DNA of 64,000 nucleotides from Nodosilinea sp. E11 (GCF_032813545.1 NZ_CP136520.1:3652001-3716000), one strand, 5' to 3'. Counted from the first letter of the stretch, positions 34,805 through 44,672 are shown. A program made the numbers and translations. The notes: generated from the sequence alone by a model not told the origin.

Positions 34805-35323
34805 TCATGCTAATCCCCGCCAGTGCAGCGCTCGTTGCTCCATCATTTTTACAAATTTGTCTTTGCCATCCATATAGCCTTCAATGTCGTGAACATACTG
34901 CGCCGCTAGTTGGCGCTTTAGATCACTGTACTGTTGGGCGCAGTTGGGGTGAGCAATCATGAAGTCTCGAAAGGCCAGATGCCGCACGACCTCAGCAGAA
35001 CCTACCTGAAAGGTATGGACATGGTGGGTGCGATCGCCCTGCCCACTCTCTTTACGAAAATACCGCCGCCCCGCAATACCATACTCTCCCAGGGCACTAT
35101 ACCCAAGAGCGACCATAGCGTCATTGTGAGCGTCTACCCGCTCAACCTGGTTGACTTCGACCAGTAAATCAATGACGGGCTTGGCGTAAATACCAAGAAT
35201 AGCGGTGCTGCCGATGTGGTGGACCTGAATTACGTTATCGCTCAATGCTAGGGCAACCTGGGCAGCCTCTGCCGCAAAAGCCTGGGGCCACTGAGGATTG
35301 GGTGGGTGAACTTGAACCTGCAT
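34805..35323 (-). CDS. GrpB family protein
   Basis: 172 residues. The sequence VHPPNPQWPQAFAAEAAQVA, VQVHHIGSTAILGIYAKPVIDLLVEV and RTHHVHTFQ is typical of the GrpB/DUF258-like nucleotidyltransferase fold family (in larger proteins fused to dephospho-CoA kinase). HIGST plus the two Asp-containing strands resemble a nucleotidyltransferase active site. Substrate unknown. The gene follows petE on the same strand but is separated from it by a strong terminator. Confidence 0.85.
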   Translation of the reverse strand: MQVQVHPPNPQWPQAFAAEAAQVALALSDNVIQVHHIGSTAILGIYAKPVIDLLVEVNQVERVDAHNDAMVALGYSALGEYGIAGRRYFRKESGQGDRTHHVHTFQVGSAEVVRHLAFRDFMIAHPNCAQQYSDLKRQLAAQYVHDIEGYMDGKDKFVKMMEQRALHWRGLA

Positions 35324-35387
35324 AGCAAACCTAGCGCCCTGCTGAGGCTACTGTACCGAATGAAACCATGCCAGAGCTGCCCCATAA

Positions 35388-35416
35388 AAAAAGAGCGTTC
35401 TAAGAACGCTCTTTTT
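35388..35416 (-). terminator. Terminator of petE
   Basis: AAAAAGAGCGTTCT and its exact complement separated by a single A, with a run of seven T on the minus strand. It lies 50 bases after the plastocyanin stop codon. Confidence 0.9.
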
Positions 35417-35465
35417 GACAAACTGTACCTAAATTAAGACGCTTAGAGCATCTTGGCCTCTAAGT

Positions 35466-35882
35466 CTAGTTCTCTAGGATGACCTTGGCTACCATGCCAG
35501 CCCCACGGTGGGGAGCACAGTAGTAGGTGTAGGTACCAGCAGGCATATCGCTGGTGAAGGTGGTGGCATAGTTTTCGCCAGGGGCGAAGGTTAGCTGGGT
35601 GTGAGAAATGCTGTCGGCTAGGGCTTTGTCACCGGGCACGTTGGCCGCATCAAACACGACGTTGTGGGGGGCCATTTTGTTATTGACCCAGGTCACGGTG
35701 TCGCCAGGCTTGACGGTAACGGTGCTCGGTTCAAACACCAGCAGACCTGCGTCAGAACCCATTTTGACATCGTAGTTGGTGGCCGCAGCGGGCGAAGCAA
35801 CCAGGGTGAGCGTACCCACAACTAGCAGAGCAGACAGAATAACCAAGCCCAAGCGCTGGGCGGCACGAAATACACGTTGCAT
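35466..35882 (-). CDS. petE: Plastocyanin
   Basis: 138 residues from ATG 35882, preceded by an AGAGGTA ribosome-binding site. A signal peptide ([21 protein letters not shown]) directs it to the thylakoid lumen. The mature part is a complete plastocyanin: [29 protein letters not shown], then the copper ligands His in APHNVVFDA and Cys, His and Met in [11 protein letters not shown]. It carries electrons from cytochrome b6f to photosystem I. It has its own terminator and lies next to psbV, both on the minus strand but with ~220 bases between, so they are probably separate units. Confidence 0.97.
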   Translation of the reverse strand: MQRVFRAAQRLGLVILSALLVVGTLTLVASPAAATNYDVKMGSDAGLLVFEPSTVTVKPGDTVTWVNNKMAPHNVVFDAANVPGDKALADSISHTQLTFAPGENYATTFTSDMPAGTYTYYCAPHRGAGMVAKVILEN

Positions 35883-36104
35883 AACTACCTCTAAAGCTCG
35901 TATCTCCAGTTCAATCAATCAAGGGGGCTGTTATCAGACCACCTTCCTATGGCATATTACCTGCTTTGCGCGGTAACTTGGGGCATTACCCCTGGGGTAA
36001 TAGCCGTCCATAGACGACCTACGACATACTGCTGCCAGATATCGTATCTCTTCTCCAGAGCCACCCATAAGGCCTGGGTTAGCCCTCAAGCTACCCCATT
36101 ATCC

Positions 36105-36611
36105 CTAGACCTGAGGAGCAGAGAAACGGGTCTTACCCGCTCCCCACATGTCGCCAATCACCTTCGGTTGAAGCAGAATGTGGCCAGAAATCGCCACCAG
36201 GTCTTCTTCAGTCAGGCTACGCATCTTGGGAAAAATATCGGCACTCTTTTTGCTGGGGTGTACCTGAGAAATATCCGATAGACCATCGTAGGTCATCGGT
36301 TCTTTCAGATAGGCCACCAAAGACTCAAGGTTGTCACGGGGGGGTAAAGCACCGGCCAGAGAGTCTGGGTCAAGGCCAACGGTGGGGTTGGTTTTGGTAA
36401 TTCCCCCCACGTGGCAGGTGCCACAGGCGTAGTTAAACTGGCGACGACCCCGGGTAACCTGCTCTAGAGACAGCACAACGGTATCCCCTTCGGGGTTGAG
36501 CTGCACGGTACGAATAGCCTCATCTAGCTCAGCCGCGACGGCGTCTCCCATTACCAGGTGGCTGACAAAGAAGAGTGCGACCGCAACTAGCCAAATGCAT
36601 CTCTTCAACAT
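36105..36611 (-). CDS. psbV: Cytochrome c550, photosystem II extrinsic protein
   Basis: 168 residues from ATG 36611, with GAGGAGAACC just upstream. A signal peptide ends at VAA/AELDEAI. The mature protein has the c-type heme site ACGTCHVGGITKTNP and the family block TPPRDN-like LPPRDNLESLVAYLKEPMTYDG, then the axial His region VHPSKKSADIFPKMRSLTEEDLVAISGHILLQPKVIGDMWG. It stabilises the oxygen-evolving complex on the lumenal side of PSII. Unusual: canonical PsbV ends G-G-G-K-(I/V)-Y-Y, whereas this one reads GAGKTRFSAPQV, so the terminal tyrosines are absent and six or so residues are added. PsbV rather than PsbV2 is preferred because the body matches closely. Confidence 0.92.
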   Translation of the reverse strand: MLKRCIWLVAVALFFVSHLVMGDAVAAELDEAIRTVQLNPEGDTVVLSLEQVTRGRRQFNYACGTCHVGGITKTNPTVGLDPDSLAGALPPRDNLESLVAYLKEPMTYDGLSDISQVHPSKKSADIFPKMRSLTEEDLVAISGHILLQPKVIGDMWGAGKTRFSAPQV

Positions 36612-36834
36612 GGTTCTCCTCGAATGTATAGGGCTTGGGTATGAAATCAACACAGCTATACCAAGTCCAGGTCAACGTTTGTAGTTTCCCCGCAGGCAAA
36701 CCGCCACGTCTAGACTTGGATTAGATCTGATTTGACGGAATTACTCCGATTAAATCGCTCTTGTTAATGTCTATCATGCCACCGAAAGGGGCCATTCCCA
36801 ATATTTCCCCTGGGTAATTCGCCCCAGAGGCCGA

Positions 36835-37779
36835 TTACAGGTCAGCCCCAATGTGGCTCGGTTCTACCGCACTGAGACCATTCGGCCAAGCTCTGTGCCC
36901 TTCAACCACCGTTGAGGCGGTCACAGGCTGGTGCAGGCGAATCAGCCGAGCTAGGGTCTGCTTAAGCTGGGTGCGCGGCACAATTAAATCAACAAAGCCG
37001 TGATCGCGCAGATACTCGGCGGTTTGAAAGTCATCGGGCAGTTTTTCCCGTAGGGTTTGCTCAACGACCCGACGACCGGCAAACCCGATCGTGGCCTTGG
37101 GCTCAGCCACAATAATATCGCCCAGCATGGCAAAGCTGGCCGTCACACCGCCGGTCGTTGGGTGGGTGAGCACCGGCATGTAGAGCAGCTTAGCGGCCTG
37201 GTGCTGCTGCAGCGCTCCAGAAATTTTAGCCATCTGCATCAGGCTGAGCATGCCCTCTTGCATGCGGGCACCGCCAGAGGCACAAACAATGATGACCGGG
37301 CGACCAGCAGCAGTGCCCTGCTCGATCATGCGGGTGAGCTTTTCGCCTACCACTGAGCCCATACTGCCGCCCATAAAGCGAAAGTCCATCACCCCAAGGG
37401 CGACAGGCAGGCCGTCTAGCTCGCCCAGACCCGTCTGCACAGCATCGGTGAGCTTGGTTTTGGCTTGGGTCTCGCGGATGCGATCGCCGTAGCCCTTGCG
37501 ATCTTTAAATTTAAGTGGATCCTGGGGCTGAATATGGGTATCAAGCGCCTGCCAGGTGTTGGTGTCGATCAGCTGGCGAATGCGCTCGTCGCTAAAGATA
37601 CGGTGGTGATGGCCACACTCGCTACACACCCACTGGTTGGTGCGCAGATCTTTGGTGTAGGTGAGTACGTCGCAGTGCTCACATTTGGTCCACAGACCGT
37701 CGGCAATCTCCCGCTCTTGGCGGTCTTCGCTAATGGGGCCGGACTTCCGGCGATTGGCAAACCAGTCAAACAGAGACAT
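36835..37779 (-). CDS. accD: Acetyl-CoA carboxylase carboxyltransferase subunit beta
   Basis: 314 residues from ATG 37779 ([15 protein letters not shown]). The N-terminal zinc ribbon is complete ([14 protein letters not shown] and [11 protein letters not shown]), followed by the crotonase-like carboxyltransferase fold: [53 protein letters not shown] and [13 protein letters not shown]. With AccA it transfers the carboxyl group from biotin to acetyl-CoA in fatty acid synthesis. The C-terminal ~25 residues ([20 protein letters not shown]) are an ordinary variable tail. Confidence 0.96.
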   Translation of the reverse strand: MSLFDWFANRRKSGPISEDRQEREIADGLWTKCEHCDVLTYTKDLRTNQWVCSECGHHHRIFSDERIRQLIDTNTWQALDTHIQPQDPLKFKDRKGYGDRIRETQAKTKLTDAVQTGLGELDGLPVALGVMDFRFMGGSMGSVVGEKLTRMIEQGTAAGRPVIIVCASGGARMQEGMLSLMQMAKISGALQQHQAAKLLYMPVLTHPTTGGVTASFAMLGDIIVAEPKATIGFAGRRVVEQTLREKLPDDFQTAEYLRDHGFVDLIVPRTQLKQTLARLIRLHQPVTASTVVEGHRAWPNGLSAVEPSHIGADL

Positions 37780-37933
37780 GCGCGGTGCGTAGCTCAACGG
37801 CGACAGAATGACCTAAAAGTGTTCGTTTTGAACACAACCCCCATCCTAGCGGGTTTGTTCCGTCTGCGATAGATCGACGAGGCTAGAGCCTGAAGGGGGA
37901 CTGGCAGCAATTCCTTCCAGGCCCAGAGTCATC

Positions 37934-40501
37934 TCACTTCGTCGTCATCACGTAGACACCATCCCAATCGTCGGGTGGGGGCTGCACTAGGTATTGCCTG
38001 GCCCGGCTCAGGTGTACCGCCACGGCTTTGTCTTGAGGGCGCAGCTGCTGCGCCCGATCAAATAGAGATAGTGCTTGCTCAAACCGCATGCCGGTGTAGG
38101 CGCTGCGGGCCTGGGCATAGAGGTCGAGAAAGGCCTCGGTGTCAGCGGTGAGGGGGGTGTCGCGCTGGTCAATCAATTCGTAGATGCCGACGGCCCGCTG
38201 CTTACCCTTCACCTGGGTGCGGTCTAGCTCTCGGACCCAGATTCGATCGGCACAAAGGGCGTAAGTATATTCACTGATAACAATGTCACAGCCATACTCT
38301 TTAGTCACCCCTTCCAGGCGGGAGCTGAGGTTGACTCCATCGCCAATCACGGTGTACTCCATTTTGCGTTGGGAGCCAATATTGCCGGAGACCACTTCCC
38401 CAGAGCTGACGCCAATGCCAATGCGAATTTTAGGTTGGCCTAGGGCACCCCGCTCAGCATTGAACTTGGCCAACCGCCGCCGCATATCGAGAGCGCTCTG
38501 GATTGCCGCCCAGGCGTGGTTGGTCAGCGGCAGAGGCGCGCCAAACACCGCCATCAGGGCGTCGCCAATGAATTTGTCGAGGGTGCCTTCGAAATGAAAC
38601 ACCGACTCCACCATGGTTTCAAAGTAGGCATTGAGCATCTCCACCACTTTGTCGGCTTCTAGGTCTTCGGTCAGCGTGGTGTAGCCGCGAATATCGGAGA
38701 ACAGAACGGTGACATCTTTACGTTCACCTTTCATTAGCAGGTCGTCGCCCAAGGCCATTACCCGCTCGGCCACACCGGGGGTCATGTAGCGGTAGAGGGT
38801 GCTCTTCATCCGCTTTTCTTGGCTAATATCTTCGAGCACTAGCAGGCCACCCAGCACGCCCCCCTCAGGGTTGGTGAGGGGGTTGACGGTGAGATTAATG
38901 CTGCGTTCAATGCGCTGCACCAAGTCTTTGGACACTGGAGGAGCGGCTGGGTCGCCCCAGGCCCGATAAATTTCGCTATGGCTAATATCGGGTAGAGCCA
39001 GCTCAGAGATGGGGTCTAGCCCGGTGCCAGGGCCAGGCGCTACCGCCACTCGCAAGCTCTGCTCCGGCACATAGTGACGCGCTCCGTTGCCCAGGCTGTC
39101 TTCTAAGCGAAAACGCAGGCTATCGACGGGGATCACATCCCACACTGGGCGGTGCATCAGGGCAGATTGCCAGCGATCGCGAATTTTGCGGCTGTAATCG
39201 GTGTCTTCGGGGCAGCCAATCAGCTCTAGGGCGGCATCGTTAATGGTGACAATGCGCCCCTCTAAATCGGTGGAAATCACCGCATCGGAGAGGCTTTGCA
39301 GAATATCTTTTTGGTACTGTTTTTCGACTAAGACGCTCTCAAACAACTTGGCATTTTCAAGGGCGACCCCCGCCTGGATGTTGAAGGCGCGCATAAAGGC
39401 CTCATCGGAGGTGTTGAATGTGCCCTGGGCCTTGTTGATTAGCTGGGTGACCGCGATCAGCCTGCCGCCTGAGTCATACACGGGCATGCAGAGAATGGTG
39501 CGGGTGGTGTAGCCAGTGCGCTTGTCGGCATCAGGGTTAAACCGGGGATCTTGGTAGGCATCAGAAATATTAAGCACTTCGCCCGTGCTGGCTACATGGC
39601 CCACAATCCCGCTGCTGATTGGGTTGCGCAGCTCTACCATCGACCTGCCGTCGCCCGACTTGACCTTAGACCACAGATCGCCGCTCTCGTCGTCGATCAG
39701 CCACAAGGTACTGCGATCGGCCTGCATCAGCTGACGGGCTTCTTCCATCACCGATTGCAGGGTTTTCTCCAAGTCTAAGCTCTGCTCTAGAGAAGAAATA
39801 GCCTTGAGCAGAGCGGCGACGCCCTTCTGGTTGCGGGCTGCCACGTAGAACGAGTTGCAGCTTTCTAGAATCACGCCAAGCGATTCGGCAAATTCTTTGA
39901 AATGGCGCTCGTCTTGGTCATTAAAGGGGGTGTGATTGAGCTTATTGAGCAGTTGCACTACTGCCACAATATTGTTGGTTTTTTTGCTCAGCACCGGCAT
40001 GCAGAGAATGTTGCGAGTGCGGTAGCCATGCTTCTGGTCGTAGGTACGATCAAAGCGATCGTCGGCGTAGGCGTCAGGGATGTTGAGCGGCGTAACGTGG
40101 GTGGCCACATAGCCCGAGATGCCTTTGCCCATCGGTACCCGAATTTCGAGCGATCGCTCTCCGTCATCCTGGGCAATTTTTGACCACAGCTCCTGCTTTT
40201 CTTGATCCACCATAAAAATAGTGGTGCGCTCAGCCTGGAGAATTTGGCCAATCTTGAGGGTAAATGCCTCTAGAATTTGCTCCAGCATGATCTCCAATGA
40301 CTCATTGTTGATCATGTCAATGGCGCGCAAAAAATGCTCAAACTCTGCCGTAATTTGATCTAGCAGATGAATGAACTGTGGGGTGGGCAGATCGCGCACC
40401 TGGTTAGTCAAAGAACTCTGTTGATTGACCAGAGACAGCGCAGTAATCATGCTGCGTTGATTGAAGGTCGGCCCAGAGAGGCCATCGATCTGAGTTGCCA
40501 T
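37934..40501 (-). CDS. GAF-GAF-PAS adenylate cyclase (CyaB-like)
   Basis: 855 residues from ATG 40501 (MATQIDGLSG); an upstream start at 40567 would add 22. Two GAF domains follow one another (ERTTIFMVDQEKQELWSKIA ... GISGYVATH; DRSTLWLIDDESGDLWSKVK ... GIVGHVAST). Then come a PAS domain (LSDAVISTDLEGRIVTIND) and a class III cyclase domain: VLFSDIRGYTTLTE, DKFIGDALMAVFGAP, and RKMEYTVIGDGVNLSSRLE, whose Lys and Asp suit adenine recognition. A TPR-like tail (ARSAYTGMRFEQALSLFDRA) ends it. The order matches Anabaena CyaB1/CyaB2, whose GAF domains bind cAMP. It makes cAMP in the cytoplasm. Confidence 0.92.
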   Translation of the reverse strand: MATQIDGLSGPTFNQRSMITALSLVNQQSSLTNQVRDLPTPQFIHLLDQITAEFEHFLRAIDMINNESLEIMLEQILEAFTLKIGQILQAERTTIFMVDQEKQELWSKIAQDDGERSLEIRVPMGKGISGYVATHVTPLNIPDAYADDRFDRTYDQKHGYRTRNILCMPVLSKKTNNIVAVVQLLNKLNHTPFNDQDERHFKEFAESLGVILESCNSFYVAARNQKGVAALLKAISSLEQSLDLEKTLQSVMEEARQLMQADRSTLWLIDDESGDLWSKVKSGDGRSMVELRNPISSGIVGHVASTGEVLNISDAYQDPRFNPDADKRTGYTTRTILCMPVYDSGGRLIAVTQLINKAQGTFNTSDEAFMRAFNIQAGVALENAKLFESVLVEKQYQKDILQSLSDAVISTDLEGRIVTINDAALELIGCPEDTDYSRKIRDRWQSALMHRPVWDVIPVDSLRFRLEDSLGNGARHYVPEQSLRVAVAPGPGTGLDPISELALPDISHSEIYRAWGDPAAPPVSKDLVQRIERSINLTVNPLTNPEGGVLGGLLVLEDISQEKRMKSTLYRYMTPGVAERVMALGDDLLMKGERKDVTVLFSDIRGYTTLTEDLEADKVVEMLNAYFETMVESVFHFEGTLDKFIGDALMAVFGAPLPLTNHAWAAIQSALDMRRRLAKFNAERGALGQPKIRIGIGVSSGEVVSGNIGSQRKMEYTVIGDGVNLSSRLEGVTKEYGCDIVISEYTYALCADRIWVRELDRTQVKGKQRAVGIYELIDQRDTPLTADTEAFLDLYAQARSAYTGMRFEQALSLFDRAQQLRPQDKAVAVHLSRARQYLVQPPPDDWDGVYVMTTK

Positions 40502-40851
40502 AGGAACCCTACTCAAGCGTGGCAGATGGGAGCGAAAGTAATGGGCGCAGTCTATTGACTGGATCAATCGACTGGATCAACTGGCTCAATTGAAGGTTGA
40601 AGGTGGTGTAGGGGTGAGGATTCCCATCGCCGCAGCCAAACCAACTCCCATTGAGCCAGTGAGGGGGCAGCCCCGTCGGGCCAATACCCTACTGAGGTGC
40701 TAGCAAGCCTGCCAAACACCTCATTACTCTAACCGTATACCCCAGGTCGTAGGGCAGAAAGTTGCGATTTGCACAGAATGCCCAACCCTTGGCCCCTCAT
40801 ATCGGCCCTGATGTCTTTCGCCCTATCGGTTGGCCCAGGCAGAATGGTTTG

Positions 40852-41814
40852 ATGAACAAGCGGTTACCCAGAACACAAGCGCTGGCTATGTCACTATTTT
40901 TCACCTCTGACCCCACCCTGCAAACCACTCTGGATCAAGTGCTAGAGCAGGTGCGCTCTGAGTTTGGCCTCACCCCCACCCAACTTGCTGTCACCTGGGT
41001 GGTCTATGACCCGCCCTACATCACCAATACCGGCGGGGCGATAAGTGCTACTGACTTCTGGCAGCATCGGCCTCGGGGAGCTAGCTATCGTGGGGTCGAG
41101 CTGATTTACCCTGCGAGCGTAGTGAAGCTGTTTTACCTAGTGGCGGCCCACGAGTGGCTAGAGCAGGGTATGATTCCGCCCTCTCCAGAATTCGACCGGG
41201 CGCTTAAAGACATGATCGTGGACTCTAGCAACGACGCTACCTCGTTAGTGGTCGATACGCTCAGCGGCACGACTAGCGGCCCTGAGCTGCCTCCAGGCCC
41301 CTTTGCCACCTGGTGCCACCAGCGCAATATTGTGAATCGGTTTTTTCAGTCGCTTCAGTGGCCTGAGCTGACTGGGGTAAATATGAACCAAAAGCCCTGG
41401 GGCGACGGCCCCTACGGACGGGAGCGCGCCTTTGTCGGTGAGCACTACGACAATCGCAATCGCCTGACTACCAATGCTGTGGCCCGACTGATCCACAGCA
41501 TTGCCGGGGGGGTGGCGGTCTCAGCGGCGCGATCGCAGTCGATGCTGATGTCGATGCAGCGCACCCTGCCGTTTAACCCCCCGTCGCCTGGGGACGAAGA
41601 CCAAGTTACCGGCTTTTTAGGGGCAGGTTTACCGGCTGGTACTCGCTTGTACTCGAAGGCGGGCTACACCAGTACCGTTCGCCATGATGCGCTCTACTTT
41701 GAGCGCCCCGATGGCACACCGGGCCTGCTGGTGGCGTTTACAGAGGGCAGCGAACACAGTCAAAATCGTCACATCCTGCCCCGATTGGCTAGCCTCATCT
41801 ACTCAACCCATTGA
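40852..41814 (+). CDS. Beta-lactamase-like serine hydrolase
   Basis: 320 residues from ATG 40852; the start is uncertain (another Met at 40888, and an open frame 30 codons further up). The penicillin-binding fold is indicated by YPASVVKLFYLVA (S-x-x-K), DSSNDATSLVVD (equivalent of S-D-N, here S-S-N) and LYSKAGYTSTVRHDALYF (K-A-G where class A enzymes have K-T/S-G). This is the class A beta-lactamase-related family. No convincing signal peptide is seen, so antibiotic resistance is unlikely; peptidase or esterase activity is more plausible. Confidence 0.78.
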   Translation: MNKRLPRTQALAMSLFFTSDPTLQTTLDQVLEQVRSEFGLTPTQLAVTWVVYDPPYITNTGGAISATDFWQHRPRGASYRGVELIYPASVVKLFYLVAAHEWLEQGMIPPSPEFDRALKDMIVDSSNDATSLVVDTLSGTTSGPELPPGPFATWCHQRNIVNRFFQSLQWPELTGVNMNQKPWGDGPYGRERAFVGEHYDNRNRLTTNAVARLIHSIAGGVAVSAARSQSMLMSMQRTLPFNPPSPGDEDQVTGFLGAGLPAGTRLYSKAGYTSTVRHDALYFERPDGTPGLLVAFTEGSEHSQNRHILPRLASLIYSTH

Positions 41815-42122
41815 CCCAGCCATCAGACCGGATTAACTTTCAAATTTTGATTAACCTCAGATTTGATCTGTCTTAGAGTAGAGTCGCATCTATCCTAGGT
41901 AGGTGCAAAATGTTGTCAACATAGCCTTGCTGCCCATGTCATAGGTGGTACAATTCTGCCAAATTTTGTGGGCCAATGTGGTGTGTGAATCTGGGGCTGG
42001 GGTGACTATTCGAGCTAAGATTTTCCCCTGCTATAGCCGCAGAATTTCAACTAAAAAATTGAGTCATCATGGGTGCTATGCCCGTGAGACTTGATTGTAA
42101 AACCTGAGGAGTGAACGTAATC
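41815..42122. other. Upstream region of the outer-membrane-type gene
   Basis: About 300 bases without a gene. A candidate promoter at 41927-41954 (separate entry) gives a leader of roughly 160 bases. No known riboswitch pattern is recognised. Confidence 0.45.
41927..41954 (+). promoter_or_regulatory. Candidate sigma-70 promoter for the outer-membrane-type gene
   Basis: TTGCTG (41927-41932) and TACAAT (41949-41954) are separated by 16 bases. Transcription would start near 41961, leaving a leader of ~160 bases before the ATG at 42123. Confidence 0.45.
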
Positions 42123-42935
42123 ATGGCGTATCTTAAGCAATTTTCCCTAGCGCTAGGCCTAGTGGCGGCAGCAGGCATGGCTACCCCAGCCTTAGCTCAT
42201 AACCACCTAGGTGAACTAAACCTTGCTCACAACCACCTCGATGAAGTAGAGCTCGTACCTGGGGCCGTGGTTGAACCGGCTGATACCCCCGCGGCTGACG
42301 CTCCTGTCGCTGAACGGGCGGAAACGGTACAGGTGTTTGAAACCGTAGCGATGCCTGCTGCAGAGGCCAGCCTGCTAACCCTGCCCGCTGCAGCACCTCT
42401 GCCTAACAGCGGTTTGTTTGACACCGCCGATATTGAGTCGGCGCTGTTGGCAGCTACCATTGAAGTCGCGCCTGAAGCCACCGATTCTATTGACCTAGCT
42501 CAGGCTCCTGCGCCTGGAGCTGTGGCTGTGAGCCCTGCTTACTTTGGGGTGGGCGGCAACATTGGTCTTGGCGATCGCGGTCAGAGCGCTTTATCTAGCT
42601 TTGGCTTTAACATCATCAGCAAAATCTCCCTCGGGCCTCGCTTTTCTGTGCGGGCTGGGGCCACTGCCACCAACGACCGGTGGAGCTTCACCATTCCTGT
42701 GACCTACAACTTCAACACCATCAGCTACGAAGGGTTTGTCGCTCAACCCTACGTGGGAGCTGGGGTCGAAATTCCCACCAGCGGCGATCTCGGTCTGCTG
42801 ATCAATGCGGGCGCTGATATTCCCATCTCCCCTAGCTTTACCCTCAATGCGGCCAGTAACTTCCGGGTTACCAGCGGCTTTGCCATGGGTATTTCTCTGG
42901 GTGTGGGCTACAACTTCCCCTTCTTCTTTGACTAA
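42123..42935 (+). CDS. Outer-membrane beta-barrel-like protein
   Basis: 270 residues from ATG 42123; the GTG at 42111 is rejected because it overlaps the GAGGAG ribosome-binding site (42106-42111). A signal peptide AYLKQFSLALGLVAAAGMATPALA is followed by two copies of an AHNHL motif (AHNHLGELN, AHNHLDEVE), then a ~100-residue Ala/Pro/Glu-rich linker. From residue ~140 there are alternating beta strands (GVGGNIGLGDRGQSALSSFGF, SVRAGATATNDRWSFTIPVTY) ending in YNFPFFFD, close to the terminal-aromatic rule for outer-membrane barrels. Specific function unknown. Confidence 0.75.
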   Translation: MAYLKQFSLALGLVAAAGMATPALAHNHLGELNLAHNHLDEVELVPGAVVEPADTPAADAPVAERAETVQVFETVAMPAAEASLLTLPAAAPLPNSGLFDTADIESALLAATIEVAPEATDSIDLAQAPAPGAVAVSPAYFGVGGNIGLGDRGQSALSSFGFNIISKISLGPRFSVRAGATATNDRWSFTIPVTYNFNTISYEGFVAQPYVGAGVEIPTSGDLGLLINAGADIPISPSFTLNAASNFRVTSGFAMGISLGVGYNFPFFFD

Positions 42936-43082
42936 ATTGAGCTAAGACTAGCTAGCTTCTAAAGCTGAGCTGAATCTGATTGGCTAGCCCCGGTTGAGCT
43001 GGGCAAACACCGTTTGCCCTTACGCAATCCGCCCGTTGGGAATCGGGGGCATGGAATTCGGATTTGGTATAAACCGATTCAC

Positions 43083-43116
43083 TAAAGGGGATCGCTACAC
43101 GTAGCGATCCCCTTTA
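43083..43116 (+). terminator. Strong hairpin after the outer-membrane-type gene
   Basis: Sixteen-base exact arms (TAAAGGGGATCGCTAC and its complement) with a two-base loop, followed by an A/T-rich run ATTTTGGG. It lies ~150 bases after the stop codon and ~75 before recQ. Just before it is ATTCGGATTTGGTATAAA, an occurrence of the dispersed CCAAATCCGAAT motif. Confidence 0.75.
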
Positions 43117-43190
43117 ATTTTGGGTTTGATACCTGATTGATCCCCATTCCCAGGGTGGGCACTCTGGAGGCACGGTGCAGAGTATTCGGT

Positions 43191-44672
43191 ATGGTGCAGA
43201 CTTCCGTTGCTTGGAGCGAAGTGCTTCGGGCATTTCAGCAGATCTGGGGTTACAGCAGCTTTCGCCCGCCCCAAGATGCGATCGTCAAGGCTTTGTTAGA
43301 CCATCGAGATGTGCTGGTGGTGTTGCCCACGGGGGGCGGCAAGTCGATTTGTTTTCAGCTACCGGCTCTGTTGCAGTCGGGCCTCACTTTGGTGGTCTCG
43401 CCCCTAGTGGCGCTGATGGAAAACCAGGTGCAAGAGCTGCAAGCCAAAGCCCTGCCCGCCGCTACGCTCCATAGCCAACTGCCCCCACCCCAGCGGCACA
43501 AAACCCTGCGATCGCTCGAACGGGGTGAGCTACGGTTGCTCTACGTCTCGCCCGAAACGCTGCTGAGTCCACCCCTGTGGGAGCGGCTATGTCAGCCCCA
43601 GCTTCAGCTCAATGGGCTGATCTTGGACGAAGCCCATTGCTTAGTGCAGTGGGGAGAAACTTTCCGCCCGGCCTACCGCCGCCTGGGCGCGGTGCGAAAA
43701 GCGTTGCTCGACTGTCGTCCGCCGGGTAGTACTCTGCCAATTGCCGCGTTTACCGCCACCGCCGACCCTGCGGCCCAGACGACTCTGCGAGACGTGCTCC
43801 AGCTTGAGTCGCCCCAGGTGGTGCGGCTCAACCCTCATCGGCCCAATCTCAACCTCACAGTTAAGGCTGTTTTTAGTCAGGGGCAGCGTCAGGCAGCCCT
43901 AACCCGATATTTGCAATCACATGCCCATCAATCGGGGTTGGTGTATGTGCGTACCCGCAGAGATAGCGAAGCCTTGGCTCAGCGGCTGGCGGCTAATTAT
44001 CGGGTTGCGCCGTACCATGCCGGGTTGAGCGGCCGCGATCGCCGCCAGACCGAGGCCGACTGGATGGCGGATCGGCTCCAGTTTGTGGTCTGTACCTCGG
44101 CTTTTGGCATGGGCGTAAACAAGCAATCAACTCGCTGGGTGGTGCACTACCAGGCCCCCTGCACGATCACCGAGTACGTGCAGGAGGTGGGGCGGGCGGG
44201 GCGTGACGGCAAGGCCGCCGAGGCACTGACGTTAGTGAGCGAACCGACGGGCTGGCTGGAGCCGGGCGATCGCCAGCGGGCCAAGTTCTTTGAGGCCCAA
44301 ACCCAGGCGCTGCAACAAAAAGCTCAGCGTTTGGTCAGCCAGATTCCCCCCAGTGGGGATGTGCGCGACATTAGCCAGCGGTTTGACCACGGCGCGATCT
44401 CCCTGTCGTGGCTGCACAGCGTAGGGCAGCTAGAGTGGCTTAGTCCATTTCACTACCGACTGACGGCGGAGCCGGGGAGTAGGATGCGATCGCAGGATAC
44501 CCCCAGCCAGCAGATGCACCACTTTCTCCACAGCCGTCAATGTCGGTGGCAGGCGCTGCTAGTGACCTTTGGCTTTCGCACCGAAGCGCAGCGCCTAGGC
44601 ATGTGTGGACACTGTGACAATTGTCTCCGGTCATCCCGCCGCCGGGCGGATGGCAGCCACAATGAAGTGTGA
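43191..44672 (+). CDS. recQ: RecQ family ATP-dependent DNA helicase
   Basis: 493 residues from ATG 43191, supported by the family start AFQQIWGYSSFRPPQDAIVKAL. Motif I LPTGGGKSICFQLPAL, Ia VVSPLVALMENQV, II ILDEAHCLVQWGETFRPAYRRL, III AFTATADP, IV-VI with VYVRTRRDSEALAQ, AYHAG-like APYHAGLSG, CTSAFGMGVNKQSTRWVVHY and QEVGRAGRDGKAAEAL are complete. A zinc-binding end MCGHCDNCLRSS closes it. It lacks the HRDC domain and is a short RecQ form, as often in cyanobacteria. It unwinds DNA 3' to 5' in repair. Confidence 0.92.
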   Translation: MVQTSVAWSEVLRAFQQIWGYSSFRPPQDAIVKALLDHRDVLVVLPTGGGKSICFQLPALLQSGLTLVVSPLVALMENQVQELQAKALPAATLHSQLPPPQRHKTLRSLERGELRLLYVSPETLLSPPLWERLCQPQLQLNGLILDEAHCLVQWGETFRPAYRRLGAVRKALLDCRPPGSTLPIAAFTATADPAAQTTLRDVLQLESPQVVRLNPHRPNLNLTVKAVFSQGQRQAALTRYLQSHAHQSGLVYVRTRRDSEALAQRLAANYRVAPYHAGLSGRDRRQTEADWMADRLQFVVCTSAFGMGVNKQSTRWVVHYQAPCTITEYVQEVGRAGRDGKAAEALTLVSEPTGWLEPGDRQRAKFFEAQTQALQQKAQRLVSQIPPSGDVRDISQRFDHGAISLSWLHSVGQLEWLSPFHYRLTAEPGSRMRSQDTPSQQMHHFLHSRQCRWQALLVTFGFRTEAQRLGMCGHCDNCLRSSRRRADGSHNEV

